From assembly GCF_021278985.1 (NCBI RefSeq), contig NZ_CP082833.1, positions 2,480,001 through 2,544,000 on the forward strand: DNA of 64,000 nt, given 5' to 3'. Origin of the DNA: Citrobacter rodentium NBRC 105723 = DSM 16636 (GTDB lineage Bacteria > Pseudomonadota > Gammaproteobacteria > Enterobacterales > Enterobacteriaceae). Shown here in pieces: positions 44,512 to 53,354 of this stretch; the stretch's first letter is position 1, and each line of letters opens with the position of its first letter. The notes beneath the pieces were generated by a model. The model worked only from the letters and a program-made list of their open reading frames with translations, did not search any database and was not told where the DNA came from. The position numbers were made by a program, and so were the translations under genes.

Positions 44512-45213
44512 TCAATTACTTCTTTGCAGGGGGATCGTCATACACTCTGCATCTTTCCTTAGCAGCGGGTGGACGTTTTGCCCCTCGGTTACCGAATGGG
44601 AATGGATAAAAAGCGTATTAATCCGTCCCCCCATGCGTTTTTCAATACGCTGTTTGTAGGCATACACGCTGCGGATATCCATATCCCGCCTTTGCGCAAT
44701 CTGATGCGGCGTGGCGCCGGCAACCATCTGGCCGAGAATGATAAATTCCATCTGCGTTAAGGTATTGCCTTTGGTGAACGACAAATGCCGTCCAATAAAA
44801 ACCTGGCGAATTTTCTCATTGGCCACCGCCAGCCCGTCATCATGATAAATGATGGCCGACACGGCGGGATAGTTCTTGCGCCAGTAGTTAGCCAGCGACT
44901 GCATATTCCGGTCGCTAACCAGAATGATCCCCATGCGCGTGCTGGTGAGGTACTCGAGCCACTCTTTATCCAGAAACAGGCGCAGGAAACTGATGGAAAA
45001 ATCCACGAAAATATAACCGCTAAGCCTGGCGTTATGGTTATTCGCTAAAATACCTTCAATGATCCCTTTATTAAAATAAACGCTTTCTTCCGGCCACATG
45101 CAAAAACAGGCGTTGGCACAATATTGTAAGCGTGGCGATTTTTCTGGCATTATTTTGCAATGTAAACTACAACTACTACATGACAGTTTTTTTATTTTCT
45201 CATCCAGCCCCAT
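44512..45213 (-). CDS. yqeH: YqeH-like LuxR-type regulator with N-terminal cysteine cluster
   Basis: 233 residues from ATG 45213 (MGLDEKIKK). A start at 45270 is possible but adds an unconserved tail. The N-terminus is Cys-rich: CSSCSLHC, then CANACFC, a C-x2-C-x3-C group like that of the EcpR-like protein at 18605. The middle shares WLEYL and IILVSDRNMQSLANYW with the EcpR/YqeH family. The C-terminus is a LuxR-type helix-turn-helix (LTQMEFIILGQM, DIRSVYAYKQRIEKRMGG). The cysteines could hold a metal or Fe-S centre. That is inference. Position between rcnR and yqeG fits yqeH of the E. coli backbone. Confidence 0.78.
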   Translation of the reverse strand: MGLDEKIKKLSCSSCSLHCKIMPEKSPRLQYCANACFCMWPEESVYFNKGIIEGILANNHNARLSGYIFVDFSISFLRLFLDKEWLEYLTSTRMGIILVSDRNMQSLANYWRKNYPAVSAIIYHDDGLAVANEKIRQVFIGRHLSFTKGNTLTQMEFIILGQMVAGATPHQIAQRRDMDIRSVYAYKQRIEKRMGGRINTLFIHSHSVTEGQNVHPLLRKDAECMTIPLQRSN

Positions 45214-45821
45214 ATTGAGCCCCCCGGTTCGTGATAATTGGATAATTTCATCCGTTTTAAAGTGTGTCAATACTCTGAAAATTGTAAAAAAAAACAGAGC
45301 GGAAGCCCTGAAATCAGGCGATTGTTATTATTCCTAAAAGTCTGTTTTTTACGTTTAAAATGAAGCATGCCATAAGGCAAATACTAAGCGTATTTTTCCG
45401 CGGAGGCTGAAGAGTAAAAAAACAGCCTCCAGGATTTTTATAACAGTAGCCAGGAATTGTTATAGTATAAAATTGTTTAAGTTATGTTCGCATATAGCAT
45501 TTATGGTTAAAAGTTGGCAAACTGTTACAAATTATAAGGTTTTTGTAACGCTGGTCAGGCTTTGAATTAAAACGCCATGATTGTTTTTTTGTCTGCTTTC
45601 CAGAGACGAGTCAATGTTACGCGCTCAGGAGAGAACAGGCATCTAAAATACTCTTAATTAAGAAATTATGATCCGGATTGGCTTTAATCCCATTGATTTA
45701 TATGATTATTTATTCAGGAAGCATGTTTTTTATTTACTCAACGTCAGATAAAATTAGCCCCTTTTAAGATTTTTTCTGTCGGGTAGAGTGTGGATATAAG
45801 CGGCGCGCCGTCGCGATTAGG
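45214..45821. promoter_or_regulatory. AT-rich region upstream of yqeH, with a hairpin
   Basis: About 600 bases without a credible gene. It contains the yqeH promoter region. At 45402-45430 an 8-bp stem GGAGGCTG/CAGCCTCC with a 13-base loop is followed on the plus strand by AGGATTTTTAT, which looks like an intrinsic terminator on a strand that has no annotated gene. Confidence 0.4.
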
Positions 45822-45851
45822 TAATAAAACAGACGGCCCGTCCGGGCCGTC
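45822..45851 (-). terminator. Terminator after yqeG
   Basis: Perfect 8-bp stem GACGGCCC/GGGCCGTC with a 4-base loop, followed on the minus strand by TGTTTTATTA. It begins nine bases after the yqeG stop. Confidence 0.8.
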
Positions 45852-45859
45852 GTACGGCG

Positions 45860-47089
45860 TCAACTAAAAAACATAACGGAAACGCAGAGCAGGCCGACAA
45901 GCAGAGTAATCAGATTGCCCGGCGAACGATACGGTTTTAATGCCGGAATAAGCCACATAGACAGGGTCGGCATAATAAACAGAATCATGGCGATAAGCGG
46001 CCCGCTAATGGCGTAAATCATGGAAATGGCATTTGGGTTAATACAGCAAACGATGAAGGTAATGACGGAAACCAGTATAACCGACAGCGCGCGGTTAAAG
46101 GCGCGGCTTTTCGTTACCCCGACCTGGAATAATGTGCTCCTGACGACTTCACTCGCCCCTTCAATTACGCCGAAATAGGTGCCGAGAAACGATTTTGACA
46201 TTGCCACCACCGCGACGACGATGCCGGAAACAGAGAGCCACGCCGGGGCGCCAGGCATCATGGCGAGCGCGGAGAGTATCGTCACGCCTTCATTTTTAGC
46301 CGCTTCAATCCGGGAAGGCGGTATCGACAGCAGACAGCTAAAAACAAAAAATAGTACGCTTAAGCTGATGATCAGATAGGCGACCTTCATGATTTTTTTG
46401 CATTTACCCATCGCCTGCTCGCCGTATCTCTCACGCCTGTCGATGGCAAAGGTGGAGATGATTGGCGTATGGCTAAAAGCGAAAACCATCACCGGAATTG
46501 ATATCCATATCTGATGCAGCGTGCGCTCATTGAGTTCCATCTGCCCGGTGAGCAGCGAGGGCTGCCAGCTGCCGGTCAGATACAGCGAAAGAAACAGGAA
46601 ATAAGCGATAAGGGGGAAGACCAGAAACCCCATGACCCGAATGGTTGCATGACGCCCCATCAGGAAAATGAGATTCAGGATTAACACCACGCCGAAACTG
46701 ACCGCCATACGGATGCCGGTGGTGATAGTCCTGTCGCGGGCTAACTGTTCCGTCAGCGAGTTGGTGATGGCGACCGCGTAGATCAGCACAACGACAAAGA
46801 AGGCGATAAAGTACAGCATAGTAATGAGGCTGCCGATCTTCTTTCCGTAATAGTGGGTGACGGCGGCGGTAATGCCATCTCCGGCGGCGGTTTTCGACGA
46901 GAGGATAAACTGGCACAGGGCCCTGTGCGGCCAGTAGGTCAACGGCCAGGCGACCAGCGCGGTAATGAACAGGACAATCGCCCCGGCGGAACCCAACTGG
47001 ATTGGCAGAAACAGGGTCCCTGCGCCTACAGCAGTACCATATAAGGCAAAGCTCCAGAGTGTTTCTTCTTTTGACCAGATTTTAGACAT
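45860..47089 (-). CDS. yqeG: YqeG, SdaC/TdcC-type amino-acid transporter
   Basis: 409 residues with about eleven membrane helices, matching E. coli YqeG nearly throughout (SKIWSKEETLWSFALYGTAV, GAGTLFLPIQLGSAGAI, HATIRVMGFLVFPLIAYFLF, FAFSHTPIISTFAIDRRE). It belongs to the hydroxy/aromatic amino-acid permease family with SdaC and TdcC and probably imports serine or threonine with protons. It is divergent from yqeF, as the two also are neighbours in E. coli. Confidence 0.93.
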   Translation of the reverse strand: MSKIWSKEETLWSFALYGTAVGAGTLFLPIQLGSAGAIVLFITALVAWPLTYWPHRALCQFILSSKTAAGDGITAAVTHYYGKKIGSLITMLYFIAFFVVVLIYAVAITNSLTEQLARDRTITTGIRMAVSFGVVLILNLIFLMGRHATIRVMGFLVFPLIAYFLFLSLYLTGSWQPSLLTGQMELNERTLHQIWISIPVMVFAFSHTPIISTFAIDRRERYGEQAMGKCKKIMKVAYLIISLSVLFFVFSCLLSIPPSRIEAAKNEGVTILSALAMMPGAPAWLSVSGIVVAVVAMSKSFLGTYFGVIEGASEVVRSTLFQVGVTKSRAFNRALSVILVSVITFIVCCINPNAISMIYAISGPLIAMILFIMPTLSMWLIPALKPYRSPGNLITLLVGLLCVSVMFFS

Positions 47090-47313
47090 TATTTGAACGT
47101 ATCAACTATAAAATAAACAAAAAGAAGCGCAATTTACCATAAATCCGTAAGGGAGGGGGAAACCAGACCCGCGAAGTGGTTGAACAACGCTGTAGCGTAG
47201 GGGGGCAGTCAGAGGAATTTCCTTTGTGATAAAACTCACTTTTCTAAAACATTCAAGACAACTATTTTTAACAATACTCTACTATTGCGCTGTTCTTTTG
47301 CGCAGAGGTCGTA

Positions 47314-48492
47314 ATGAAAGAGGTTGTGATAGTCGGGGCGTTGCGAACGCCAATTGGTTGCTTTCAGGGGACGCTGGCGCGTCATTCTGCCGTCGATCTC
47401 GGCAGCATGGTGGTGAAGGCGCTGATTGAAAGCAGCGGCGTGGACGCGAACGCCGTTGATGAAGTGATTCTCGGCCAGGTGCTCACGGCAGGAGCCGGGC
47501 AAAATCCGGCGCGTCAGTCCGCCATTAAAGGTGGCTTGCCGAACACGGTTTCTGCTATCACCATTAACGACGTCTGCGGCTCGGGGCTGAAAGCGCTGCA
47601 TCTGGCGACGCAGGCGATCCAGTGCGGCGAAGCGGATATCGTCATCGCCGGCGGGCAGGAGAACATGAGCCGGGCGCCGCACGTTCTTACCGACAGCCGG
47701 ACCGGCGCGCAGCTGGGTAACAGCCAGCTCGTCGACAGCCTGGTGCATGACGGTTTATGGGATGCCTTCAATGATTACCATATCGGCGTTACCGCCGAAA
47801 ACCTGGCGCGTGAATATGGCATCAGTCGTGAGTTGCAGGACGCGTATGCGCTCAGCTCCCAGCAAAAAGCGCGGGCGGCCATCGATGCCGGGCGCTTTAA
47901 AGCGGAGATCGTCCCGGTACTGACCCAGCGTAATGGTCAGACGGTGATTGTCGATACCGATGAACAGCCGCGAACCGATGCCAGCGCCGAAGGCCTGGCC
48001 CGGCTCGATCCGGCGTTCGCGTTGAGCGGATCGGTGACCGCTGGCAATGCCTCCTCCATCAACGATGGCGCGGCGGCGGTAATGATGATGAGCGAAGCGA
48101 AAGCTCAGGAACTGAATTTACCGGTACTGGCGCGTATTCGCGCATTCGCCAGCGTCGGCGTGGATCCTGCGCTGATGGGCATTGCCCCGGTCTATGCAAC
48201 CCGCCGCTGTCTGGAACGGGTCGGCTGGCAATTGGCCGATGTCGATCTTATTGAGGCGAACGAAGCCTTTGCGGCGCAGGCGCTGTCGGTCGGTAAAATG
48301 CTTGAGTGGGACGAGCGGCGGGTGAACGTCAACGGCGGGGCGATTGCCTTAGGTCACCCTATTGGCGCCTCCGGCTGTCGGATACTGGTGTCGCTGGTGC
48401 ATGAGATGATTAAGCGTGATGCCCGTAAAGGTCTGGCGACACTCTGCATCGGCGGAGGGCAGGGCGTGGCGTTAGCCATCGAACGCGATTAG
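47314..48492 (+). CDS. yqeF: YqeF acetyl-CoA C-acetyltransferase (thiolase)
   Basis: 392 residues, full thiolase length. The nucleophile is Cys88 in NDVCGSGLKA, the catalytic His is in GHPIGASGCRILV, and the second Cys is in LCIGGGQG. The NEAF motif appears as EANEAFAAQ. It joins or splits acetoacetyl-CoA, by family knowledge. E. coli YqeF lies at the same chromosomal spot, beside kduI. The physiological role is not settled, as atoB provides the main activity in E. coli. Confidence 0.93.
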   Translation: MKEVVIVGALRTPIGCFQGTLARHSAVDLGSMVVKALIESSGVDANAVDEVILGQVLTAGAGQNPARQSAIKGGLPNTVSAITINDVCGSGLKALHLATQAIQCGEADIVIAGGQENMSRAPHVLTDSRTGAQLGNSQLVDSLVHDGLWDAFNDYHIGVTAENLAREYGISRELQDAYALSSQQKARAAIDAGRFKAEIVPVLTQRNGQTVIVDTDEQPRTDASAEGLARLDPAFALSGSVTAGNASSINDGAAAVMMMSEAKAQELNLPVLARIRAFASVGVDPALMGIAPVYATRRCLERVGWQLADVDLIEANEAFAAQALSVGKMLEWDERRVNVNGGAIALGHPIGASGCRILVSLVHEMIKRDARKGLATLCIGGGQGVALAIERD

Positions 48493-48929
48493 CTTACCGT
48501 TTGCTTTCCTTCCTGCGATTCCTCTTTTTATATGCCGTCAGCGAAAACGTGACGGCATTCACGCGTTATCTCTCATCATAAATAAAATATGCCAGCGCGC
48601 ATTTTTCATAACGTTGCGTACGCCATTAAACAGTTAATTACTTGATAATTGTAAAAAACAAAATAACGCAGGTTATTATCTGGCGTTTTTATTAACTCGT
48701 TGTATTTATTTTATTATTTACCCCAGAGCCTTGTTTTAATTAAATTGAAATGTGACCGTTATCGTCATTTTTATCGTCCGGAAGCTTTTTAGTTTGATAT
48801 TCATCACGCCTTTGGTGTCCATTTTTTTTGAAACAAACAATTACGATCGCGATCACTAAAATAAAGTTACTAAAAAAATAAAATGCAATTCCATAAAAAA
48901 GAAACATCATTTTAATTTGAGGATAAGAT
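48493..48929. promoter_or_regulatory. Upstream region of the KdgM-like porin gene
   Basis: About 440 AT-rich bases. A CRP-like half-palindrome (CGATCGCGATCACT) lies near 48844, and a half KdgR box (TTTGAAACA) near 48827. Either could control the porin. Neither is convincing alone. Confidence 0.4.
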
Positions 48930-49333
48930 ATGTTTAAAAAAACTCTGGGCCTTGCGTCGTTAATTGGTGCTTCGTTTGCGGCACAAGCAGTGACTGTCGA
49001 TTTGCGTCATGAGTATATTGATAGCGGTACTAACGCCGACCGCGTAGCGGTGTCGCATCGTTTCGATAACGGCGTGGGTTTCTCGGTCGAAGCGAAATGG
49101 AAGTCCGGCGGCGATAAAGCTGACCAGCCTTTCTCTGACGTGGTGGGTAACGGTCATGAGGATTCATTAAGCTGGCGCTGGAAAGCGACTAATAATATTG
49201 CCATTACGCCAGCCATGACCCTTGAAAGCACCGACAGCCGTACCATTTACAAACCGAACATTCACGTACAGTACAGCTTCGAAAACGGCTTTTATGTGGC
49301 GGCGCGTTACCGTTATGAATATACCCGCTACCC

Positions 49334-50390
49334 GGCTTTGTTGAATAAATCAGATTTCGGGTAAGTCTCCCCCGTAGCGGGTTGTGTTTTCAGGCAATAC
49401 GCACGCTTTCAGGCATACCTGCTTTCGTCATTTTGTTCAGCGCTCGTACCAGGGCCATAGCCTCCGCAACCTGACCATCGTAGTCACGCAGCGTCAGTGA
49501 ACCCCCGAACAGCTGTTTTACCCGGTACATCGCCGTTTCCGCTATCGAGCGACGGTTGTAATCTGTTGTCCATTTCCACCGCGCATTACTCCCGGTCATT
49601 CGCTGATTAGCCACTGCACGGTTACGGTCTGCATATTCACCGGGCCAGTAACCCGCACCTTTTCGGGGAGGAATAAGCGCGCTGATTTTTTTGCGGCGCA
49701 GTTCATCGTGACAGAGCCGGGTATCGTAAGCCCCGTCTGCCGCGGCTGCCCTGATTTTTCTGTGAGTCTGCCGGATAAGGCCCGGGAAGGCTTCTGAGTC
49801 CGTGACGTTATTCAGCGACAGGTCTGCACAGACAACTTCATGTGTGTTGCTGTCAACAGCAAGATGCAACTTTCGCCAGATACGACGGCGCTCTTTGCCG
49901 TGCTTTCTGACTTTCCATTCGCCTTCACCAAAGACCTTCAGCCCGGTGGAATCAATCACCAGGTGTGCGATTTCACCCCGGGTGGACGTTTTGAAACTGA
50001 CATTAACCGACTTTGCCCGCTTACTGACACTGGTGTAATCCGGGCAGCGCAACGGAACGTTCATCAGGGCAAAAATGGAATCAATAAAACCCTGCGCAGC
50101 CCGCAGGGTCAGCCGGAATACGCGTTTAATCACCAGAACGGTGGTGATGGCGAGATCAGAATAGCGCTGGGGCCTTCCTCGTGATGAAGGTGTTGCCGAC
50201 TCATACCAGGCCTGAATCGCCTCATCATCCAGCCAGAAAGTGAGGGAGCCACGGTTGATGAGAGCTTTGTTGTAGGTGGACCAGTTGGTGATTCTGAACT
50301 TTTGCTTTGCCACGGAATGGTCTGTGTTGTCGGGAGGATGCGTGATCTGATCCTTCAACTCAGCAAAAGTTCGATTTATTCAACAAAGCC
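49334..50390 (-). mobile_element. IS903-type insertion sequence (IS5 family), copy 2
   Basis: 1,057 bases with terminal repeats GGCTTTGTTGAATAAATC, apparently identical to copy 1 at 17087. It is flanked by the 9-bp duplication CCGCTACCC (49325-49333 and 50391-50399). The target differs from that of copy 1, so the two inserted separately. It splits the KdgM-like porin gene. Confidence 0.96.
49390..50313 (-). CDS. IS903-type transposase (copy 2)
   Basis: 307 residues from GTG 50313, same protein as copy 1 (an ATG at 50358 adds 15). DDE residues in VIDSTGLKVFG, AAADGAYDTR and RRSIAETAMYRVK are intact. Confidence 0.95.
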   Translation of the reverse strand: MAKQKFRITNWSTYNKALINRGSLTFWLDDEAIQAWYESATPSSRGRPQRYSDLAITTVLVIKRVFRLTLRAAQGFIDSIFALMNVPLRCPDYTSVSKRAKSVNVSFKTSTRGEIAHLVIDSTGLKVFGEGEWKVRKHGKERRRIWRKLHLAVDSNTHEVVCADLSLNNVTDSEAFPGLIRQTHRKIRAAAADGAYDTRLCHDELRRKKISALIPPRKGAGYWPGEYADRNRAVANQRMTGSNARWKWTTDYNRRSIAETAMYRVKQLFGGSLTLRDYDGQVAEAMALVRALNKMTKAGMPESVRIA

Positions 50391-50705
50391 CCGCTACCCC
50401 TCCAGCGATAATAAAGACGACGACAAAGTTAACCGCGGCGATGCCTGGATTGGCTGGGTAATGGGCGACTGGCGCACCGAGCTGAACTATGTTTATGCGA
50501 AAAGTACGGAAGGTGAAATTCGCAATAACAATAAAACTTACTCCAACGAATATAACGCCAAGCTGGCCTATAAATGGGATAAAAACTGGGCGCCATATGT
50601 TGAAGTGGGCAACGTGGGGGTGAAAACCACCGACGAACGCCAGACCCGTTTCCGTGTGGGTGTGGCTTATTCATTCTGATTTAGCTTTCCCCTCATTGCT
50701 TTTTC

Positions 50706-50734
50706 ACCCCGGCGCAGTCTGTCGGGGTTTTTTT
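50706..50734 (+). terminator. Terminator after the porin gene
   Basis: Stem ACCCCG/CGGGGT followed by a run of seven T, 27 bases after the porin stop. Confidence 0.8.
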
Positions 50735-50764
50735 ATTGTCCGTATCTATAGCGTGTCCAGCCAT

Positions 50765-50787
50765 AAAAAAGCCCTCCGGAGGAGGGC
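50765..50787 (-). terminator. Terminator after ogl
   Basis: Stem GCCCTCC/GGAGGGC with loop GGA, followed on the minus strand by TTTTTT. It stands opposite the porin terminator, as expected for two convergent genes. Confidence 0.8.
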
Positions 50788-50838
50788 AAGGCCAGTTACA
50801 GAAACACTCATGTTGCGCCCGTGGGGCAGGCGCGAAAA

Positions 50839-52014
50839 TCACAGTTGCAATAATTCCGGTTGTTCCGGCAGCTTCGCAATATAGATGGCAGGTTTACCGT
50901 CTTTATCAGAGCTAAACAGAACCGCGCGATCGTCCGGAGTAAAAGAGGGATGCGGATGGGTAACCTGACGGCTGTTGGCGACCGTCGCCCATGAGGTATC
51001 GTGACGGGCTATGCGGAAATACCCTTTCTTCGCCACGTCAAAACCGTATAAATAAGGATCGTTATCGATGGTATAACCCCCGGTGTCTTTGACATCGACC
51101 GGGGTGCCGGAACCGTCGCCCACCAGCAGCGTACCGTCGAAATTACTCATCAGATGCGAGCAGGCTGGCATCGGCATAATATCTTCATTCATGCCGCTGT
51201 CCGGGTTATAGCGGGAGATAGTGCGGCCCTGCTGCCCTTTCAGATACGAGACGTATACCAGCGCGGAGCCGTCCGGCACCCAGAATTCATGGGTGCAGCT
51301 TTCGCCCTCGGCGTGATCTTTCACTTTGCGAATATTGCTGCCGTCTTCATTCACCAGCCACATCCGCGCGTCGATCAGATCGTGCGGACCTTCGTGGCAG
51401 AACGCCACGGTATGATCATCGAAGGGACGATAGATCGGATGGCCCAGCCAGATCTTTTCTTCATGGATAACGGCGCTGTCGCCGGTTTTCAGATCGACCC
51501 GCAGCAGGCGGCAGTGAGGGCCTTTATGGAAAAAGTCGTGGAAGATTTGCCAGTCGTTGAGCGGCGTCCAGTCGCTTTTGGCAATCTCAATACCGACCAG
51601 CTTCGTGCAGTCGCTGTTTGCCACCCAGGTGCCATAACCTACCCATTCCTCCGGTACGCGGTACACTTCCCGCTCCGCCAGGGTGTGCAGATTAACTTCA
51701 TACAGCGTGCGATCGTTCTTTACGTAGTAAAGAGCGCTGTCGTCAGGAGATAAAAAGCCGCCAAAGGTATTGTCGCCTGCGCCTTCCGTCAGCTGAACGG
51801 CCTCTGCTTTCGCTATATCCAGTAAATAGTAGTTCCAGTGGCCGTCAAACTCCCCGGCAAACAGCAGATGGCTACCGTCATTAAAGAAACATTTCTGATA
51901 AAAATAATTTCGGTGACACGTTACTTCCGGTGGGGTCAGACGCGTAATTTCCACGCCCGTATCCGGATCGCGGCTGACCTCATAGTTCAGCCTGACCCGC
52001 ATGCCTTTAGCCAT
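50839..52014 (-). CDS. ogl: Oligogalacturonate lyase (PL22)
   Basis: 391 residues, the size of Pectobacterium and Yersinia Ogl. The beta-propeller repeats carry PL22 landmarks: YEVSRDPDTGVEITRLTPPE, HRNYFYQKCFFNDGSHLLFA, CHEGPHDLIDARMWLV, GESCTHEFWVPDGSALVY and RQVTHPHPSFTPDD. The His residues in FCHEGPHD, THEFW and THPHP are likely Mn and substrate ligands. It cleaves unsaturated digalacturonate in the cytoplasm to 5-keto-4-deoxyuronate, which KduI takes next. AAGGAG precedes the ATG. A KdgR-like palindrome lies about 90-105 bases upstream, and the gene is divergent from kduI. Confidence 0.93.
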   Translation of the reverse strand: MAKGMRVRLNYEVSRDPDTGVEITRLTPPEVTCHRNYFYQKCFFNDGSHLLFAGEFDGHWNYYLLDIAKAEAVQLTEGAGDNTFGGFLSPDDSALYYVKNDRTLYEVNLHTLAEREVYRVPEEWVGYGTWVANSDCTKLVGIEIAKSDWTPLNDWQIFHDFFHKGPHCRLLRVDLKTGDSAVIHEEKIWLGHPIYRPFDDHTVAFCHEGPHDLIDARMWLVNEDGSNIRKVKDHAEGESCTHEFWVPDGSALVYVSYLKGQQGRTISRYNPDSGMNEDIMPMPACSHLMSNFDGTLLVGDGSGTPVDVKDTGGYTIDNDPYLYGFDVAKKGYFRIARHDTSWATVANSRQVTHPHPSFTPDDRAVLFSSDKDGKPAIYIAKLPEQPELLQL

Positions 52015-52100
52015 AATGCACTCCTTTTTACCGTAACGGAGGTATGCGATCCGCAGCAGTACCCAGATTTATGATAGGTTTAAAAAGTGGGTGTCAAAAT

Positions 52101-52120
52101 ATCAAAACATCGTTTCAATG
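52101..52120 (-). promoter_or_regulatory. KdgR-like box upstream of ogl
   Basis: Minus-strand CATTGAAACGATGTTTTGAT is close to the KdgR palindrome, whose core is GAAACA-NN-TGTTTC. KdgR represses pectin genes and leaves DNA when 2-keto-3-deoxygluconate builds up. Confidence 0.65.
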
Positions 52121-52291
52121 TATGTGATTGACTGCGCAATTTATAAGAAAAATCGCGGAGAAAGAATAAATCATACAGGGGAATAGCGTTGATTAAGCAG
52201 GAGAAAAGGCGGTTTAGCTTTCGTTTATAAATTATAACTATTTGTTTTTGTGATGTTTTTATTTTCCGTTTCTCTGCGCTAACGAAATGAG

Positions 52292-52307
52292 CGTGATCGT
52301 AATTACA
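52292..52307. promoter_or_regulatory. CRP-like site between ogl and kduI
   Basis: CGTGATCGTAATTACA matches TGTGA-N6-TCACA at eight of ten positions. CRP control of pectin genes is known in Dickeya. Confidence 0.45.
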
Positions 52308-52330
52308 CTTTTGATAATAAGATGCAGAAA

Positions 52331-52351
52331 AAGTGAAACGTTGTTTTATTT
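52331..52351 (+). promoter_or_regulatory. KdgR-like box upstream of kduI
   Basis: AGTGAAACGTTGTTTTATTT shows the GAAAC/GTTTT arms of a KdgR site, about 110 bases before the kduI start. Confidence 0.65.
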
Positions 52352-52460
52352 GTAATTGAAAACCCTTTCCCGGAGGGCTATCATTAGCCCATATTGTAAA
52401 ACGGAACAGCGTTTCGCTCTTCGCAAAGTCATTCCCGCTCAGTCACGACCGGAGGTTAAT

Positions 52461-53297
52461 GTGGACGTAAGACAAAGTATTCATAGCGCGCATGCCAAAA
52501 CACTGGACACCCAGGGGCTACGCAACGAGTTTTTGGTTGAGAAAGTGTTCGTTGCTGACGAATACACCATGGTTTATAGCCACATTGATCGCATCATTGT
52601 CGGCGGCATTATGCCTGTGACCACCACGGTTTCCGTGGGCGGTGAAGTCGGTAAGCAGCTCGGCGTGAGCTATTTCCTCGAGCGTCGCGAACTGGGGGTA
52701 ATCAATATCGGCGGCGCGGGCACCATCACCGTTGACGGTACCTGCTACGAAATCGGGCACCGCGACGCGCTGTATGTCGGCAAAGGCGCGAAAGAAGTGG
52801 TTTTCGCCAGCGTTGATAGCGCGACGCCAGCGAAGTTTTATTACAACTGCGCGCCGGCGCATACCACTTATCCTACCAAAAAGGTGACGCCAGCCGAGGT
52901 CGCGCCGGTAACGCTGGGTGACAACCTCACCAGCAACCGCCGCACCATCAATAAATACTTCGTGCCGGATGTACTGGAAACCTGCCAGCTCAGCATGGGG
53001 TTAACCGAACTGGCGCCGGGCAACCTGTGGAATACCATGCCGTGCCACACCCATGAACGCCGCATGGAAGTTTACTTCTATTTCAATATGGAAGAGGACA
53101 CCTGCGTCTTCCATATGATGGGGCAGCCGCAGGAGACACGCCACATCGTGATGCACAACGAACAGGCGGTCATTTCGCCGAGCTGGTCGATTCACTCTGG
53201 CGTCGGCACGAAAGCCTATACCTTCATCTGGGGGATGGTGGGCGAGAACCAGGTCTTCGATGATATGGATCACGTTGCGGTAAAAGATCTGCGCTAG
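52461..53297 (+). CDS. kduI: KduI, 5-keto-4-deoxyuronate isomerase
   Basis: 278 residues from GTG 52461, six bases after GGAGG. E. coli KduI (also 278) begins MDVRQSIHSAHAKTLDTQG, matching VDVRQSIHS here. The cupin metal site is visible as MPCHTHERRMEVYFYF, with the third His in SIHSGVGTKAYTFIWG. It converts the uronate made by Ogl and KdgF into 2,5-diketo-3-deoxygluconate. The open frame to 52356 has no ribosome site and is rejected. kduD follows after 57 bases. Confidence 0.95.
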   Translation: MDVRQSIHSAHAKTLDTQGLRNEFLVEKVFVADEYTMVYSHIDRIIVGGIMPVTTTVSVGGEVGKQLGVSYFLERRELGVINIGGAGTITVDGTCYEIGHRDALYVGKGAKEVVFASVDSATPAKFYYNCAPAHTTYPTKKVTPAEVAPVTLGDNLTSNRRTINKYFVPDVLETCQLSMGLTELAPGNLWNTMPCHTHERRMEVYFYFNMEEDTCVFHMMGQPQETRHIVMHNEQAVISPSWSIHSGVGTKAYTFIWGMVGENQVFDDMDHVAVKDLR

Positions 53298-53354
53298 TCG
53301 CGGGCGCTCATAACGCCTGTCCGTGACAGGCATGAATAATATTAAGGAATTACA

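Larger units (their letters stand above)
48930..50679 (+). pseudogene. kdgM: KdgM-family oligogalacturonide porin, disrupted by IS903
   Basis: Removing the IS (49334-50390) and one copy of its 9-bp duplication joins 48930-49333 to 50400-50679 in frame, giving 227 residues. The product has a signal peptide (ASLIGASFAAQA), then VTVDLRHEYIDSGTNADRVA, the porin strands VSHRFDNGVGFSVEAKW and WRWKATNNIAITP, and ends RVGVAYSF, the outer-membrane C-terminal signature. It fits the KdgM/NanC family of small monomeric porins for acidic oligosaccharides. The rest of the pathway (ogl, kduI, kduD, togMNAB) lies around it. As sequenced it yields only a 144-residue hybrid ending in IS sequence. No other frame change is seen, so the break may be recent. 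Confidence 0.9.
52015..52460. promoter_or_regulatory. ogl-kduI divergent control region
   Basis: About 450 AT-rich bases with at least two KdgR-like boxes and one CRP-like site (listed separately). It is the shared control region of the divergent ogl and kduI-kduD genes. Confidence 0.6.

Noticed and set aside
17087..50390. Composite transposon bounded by the two IS903 copies
   Set aside because: Each copy has its own perfect 9-bp target duplication, which differ, so they inserted independently.
52356..52460. N-terminal extension of KduI
   Set aside because: The known KduI start aligns with GTG 52461 behind GGAGG; the extension has no support.
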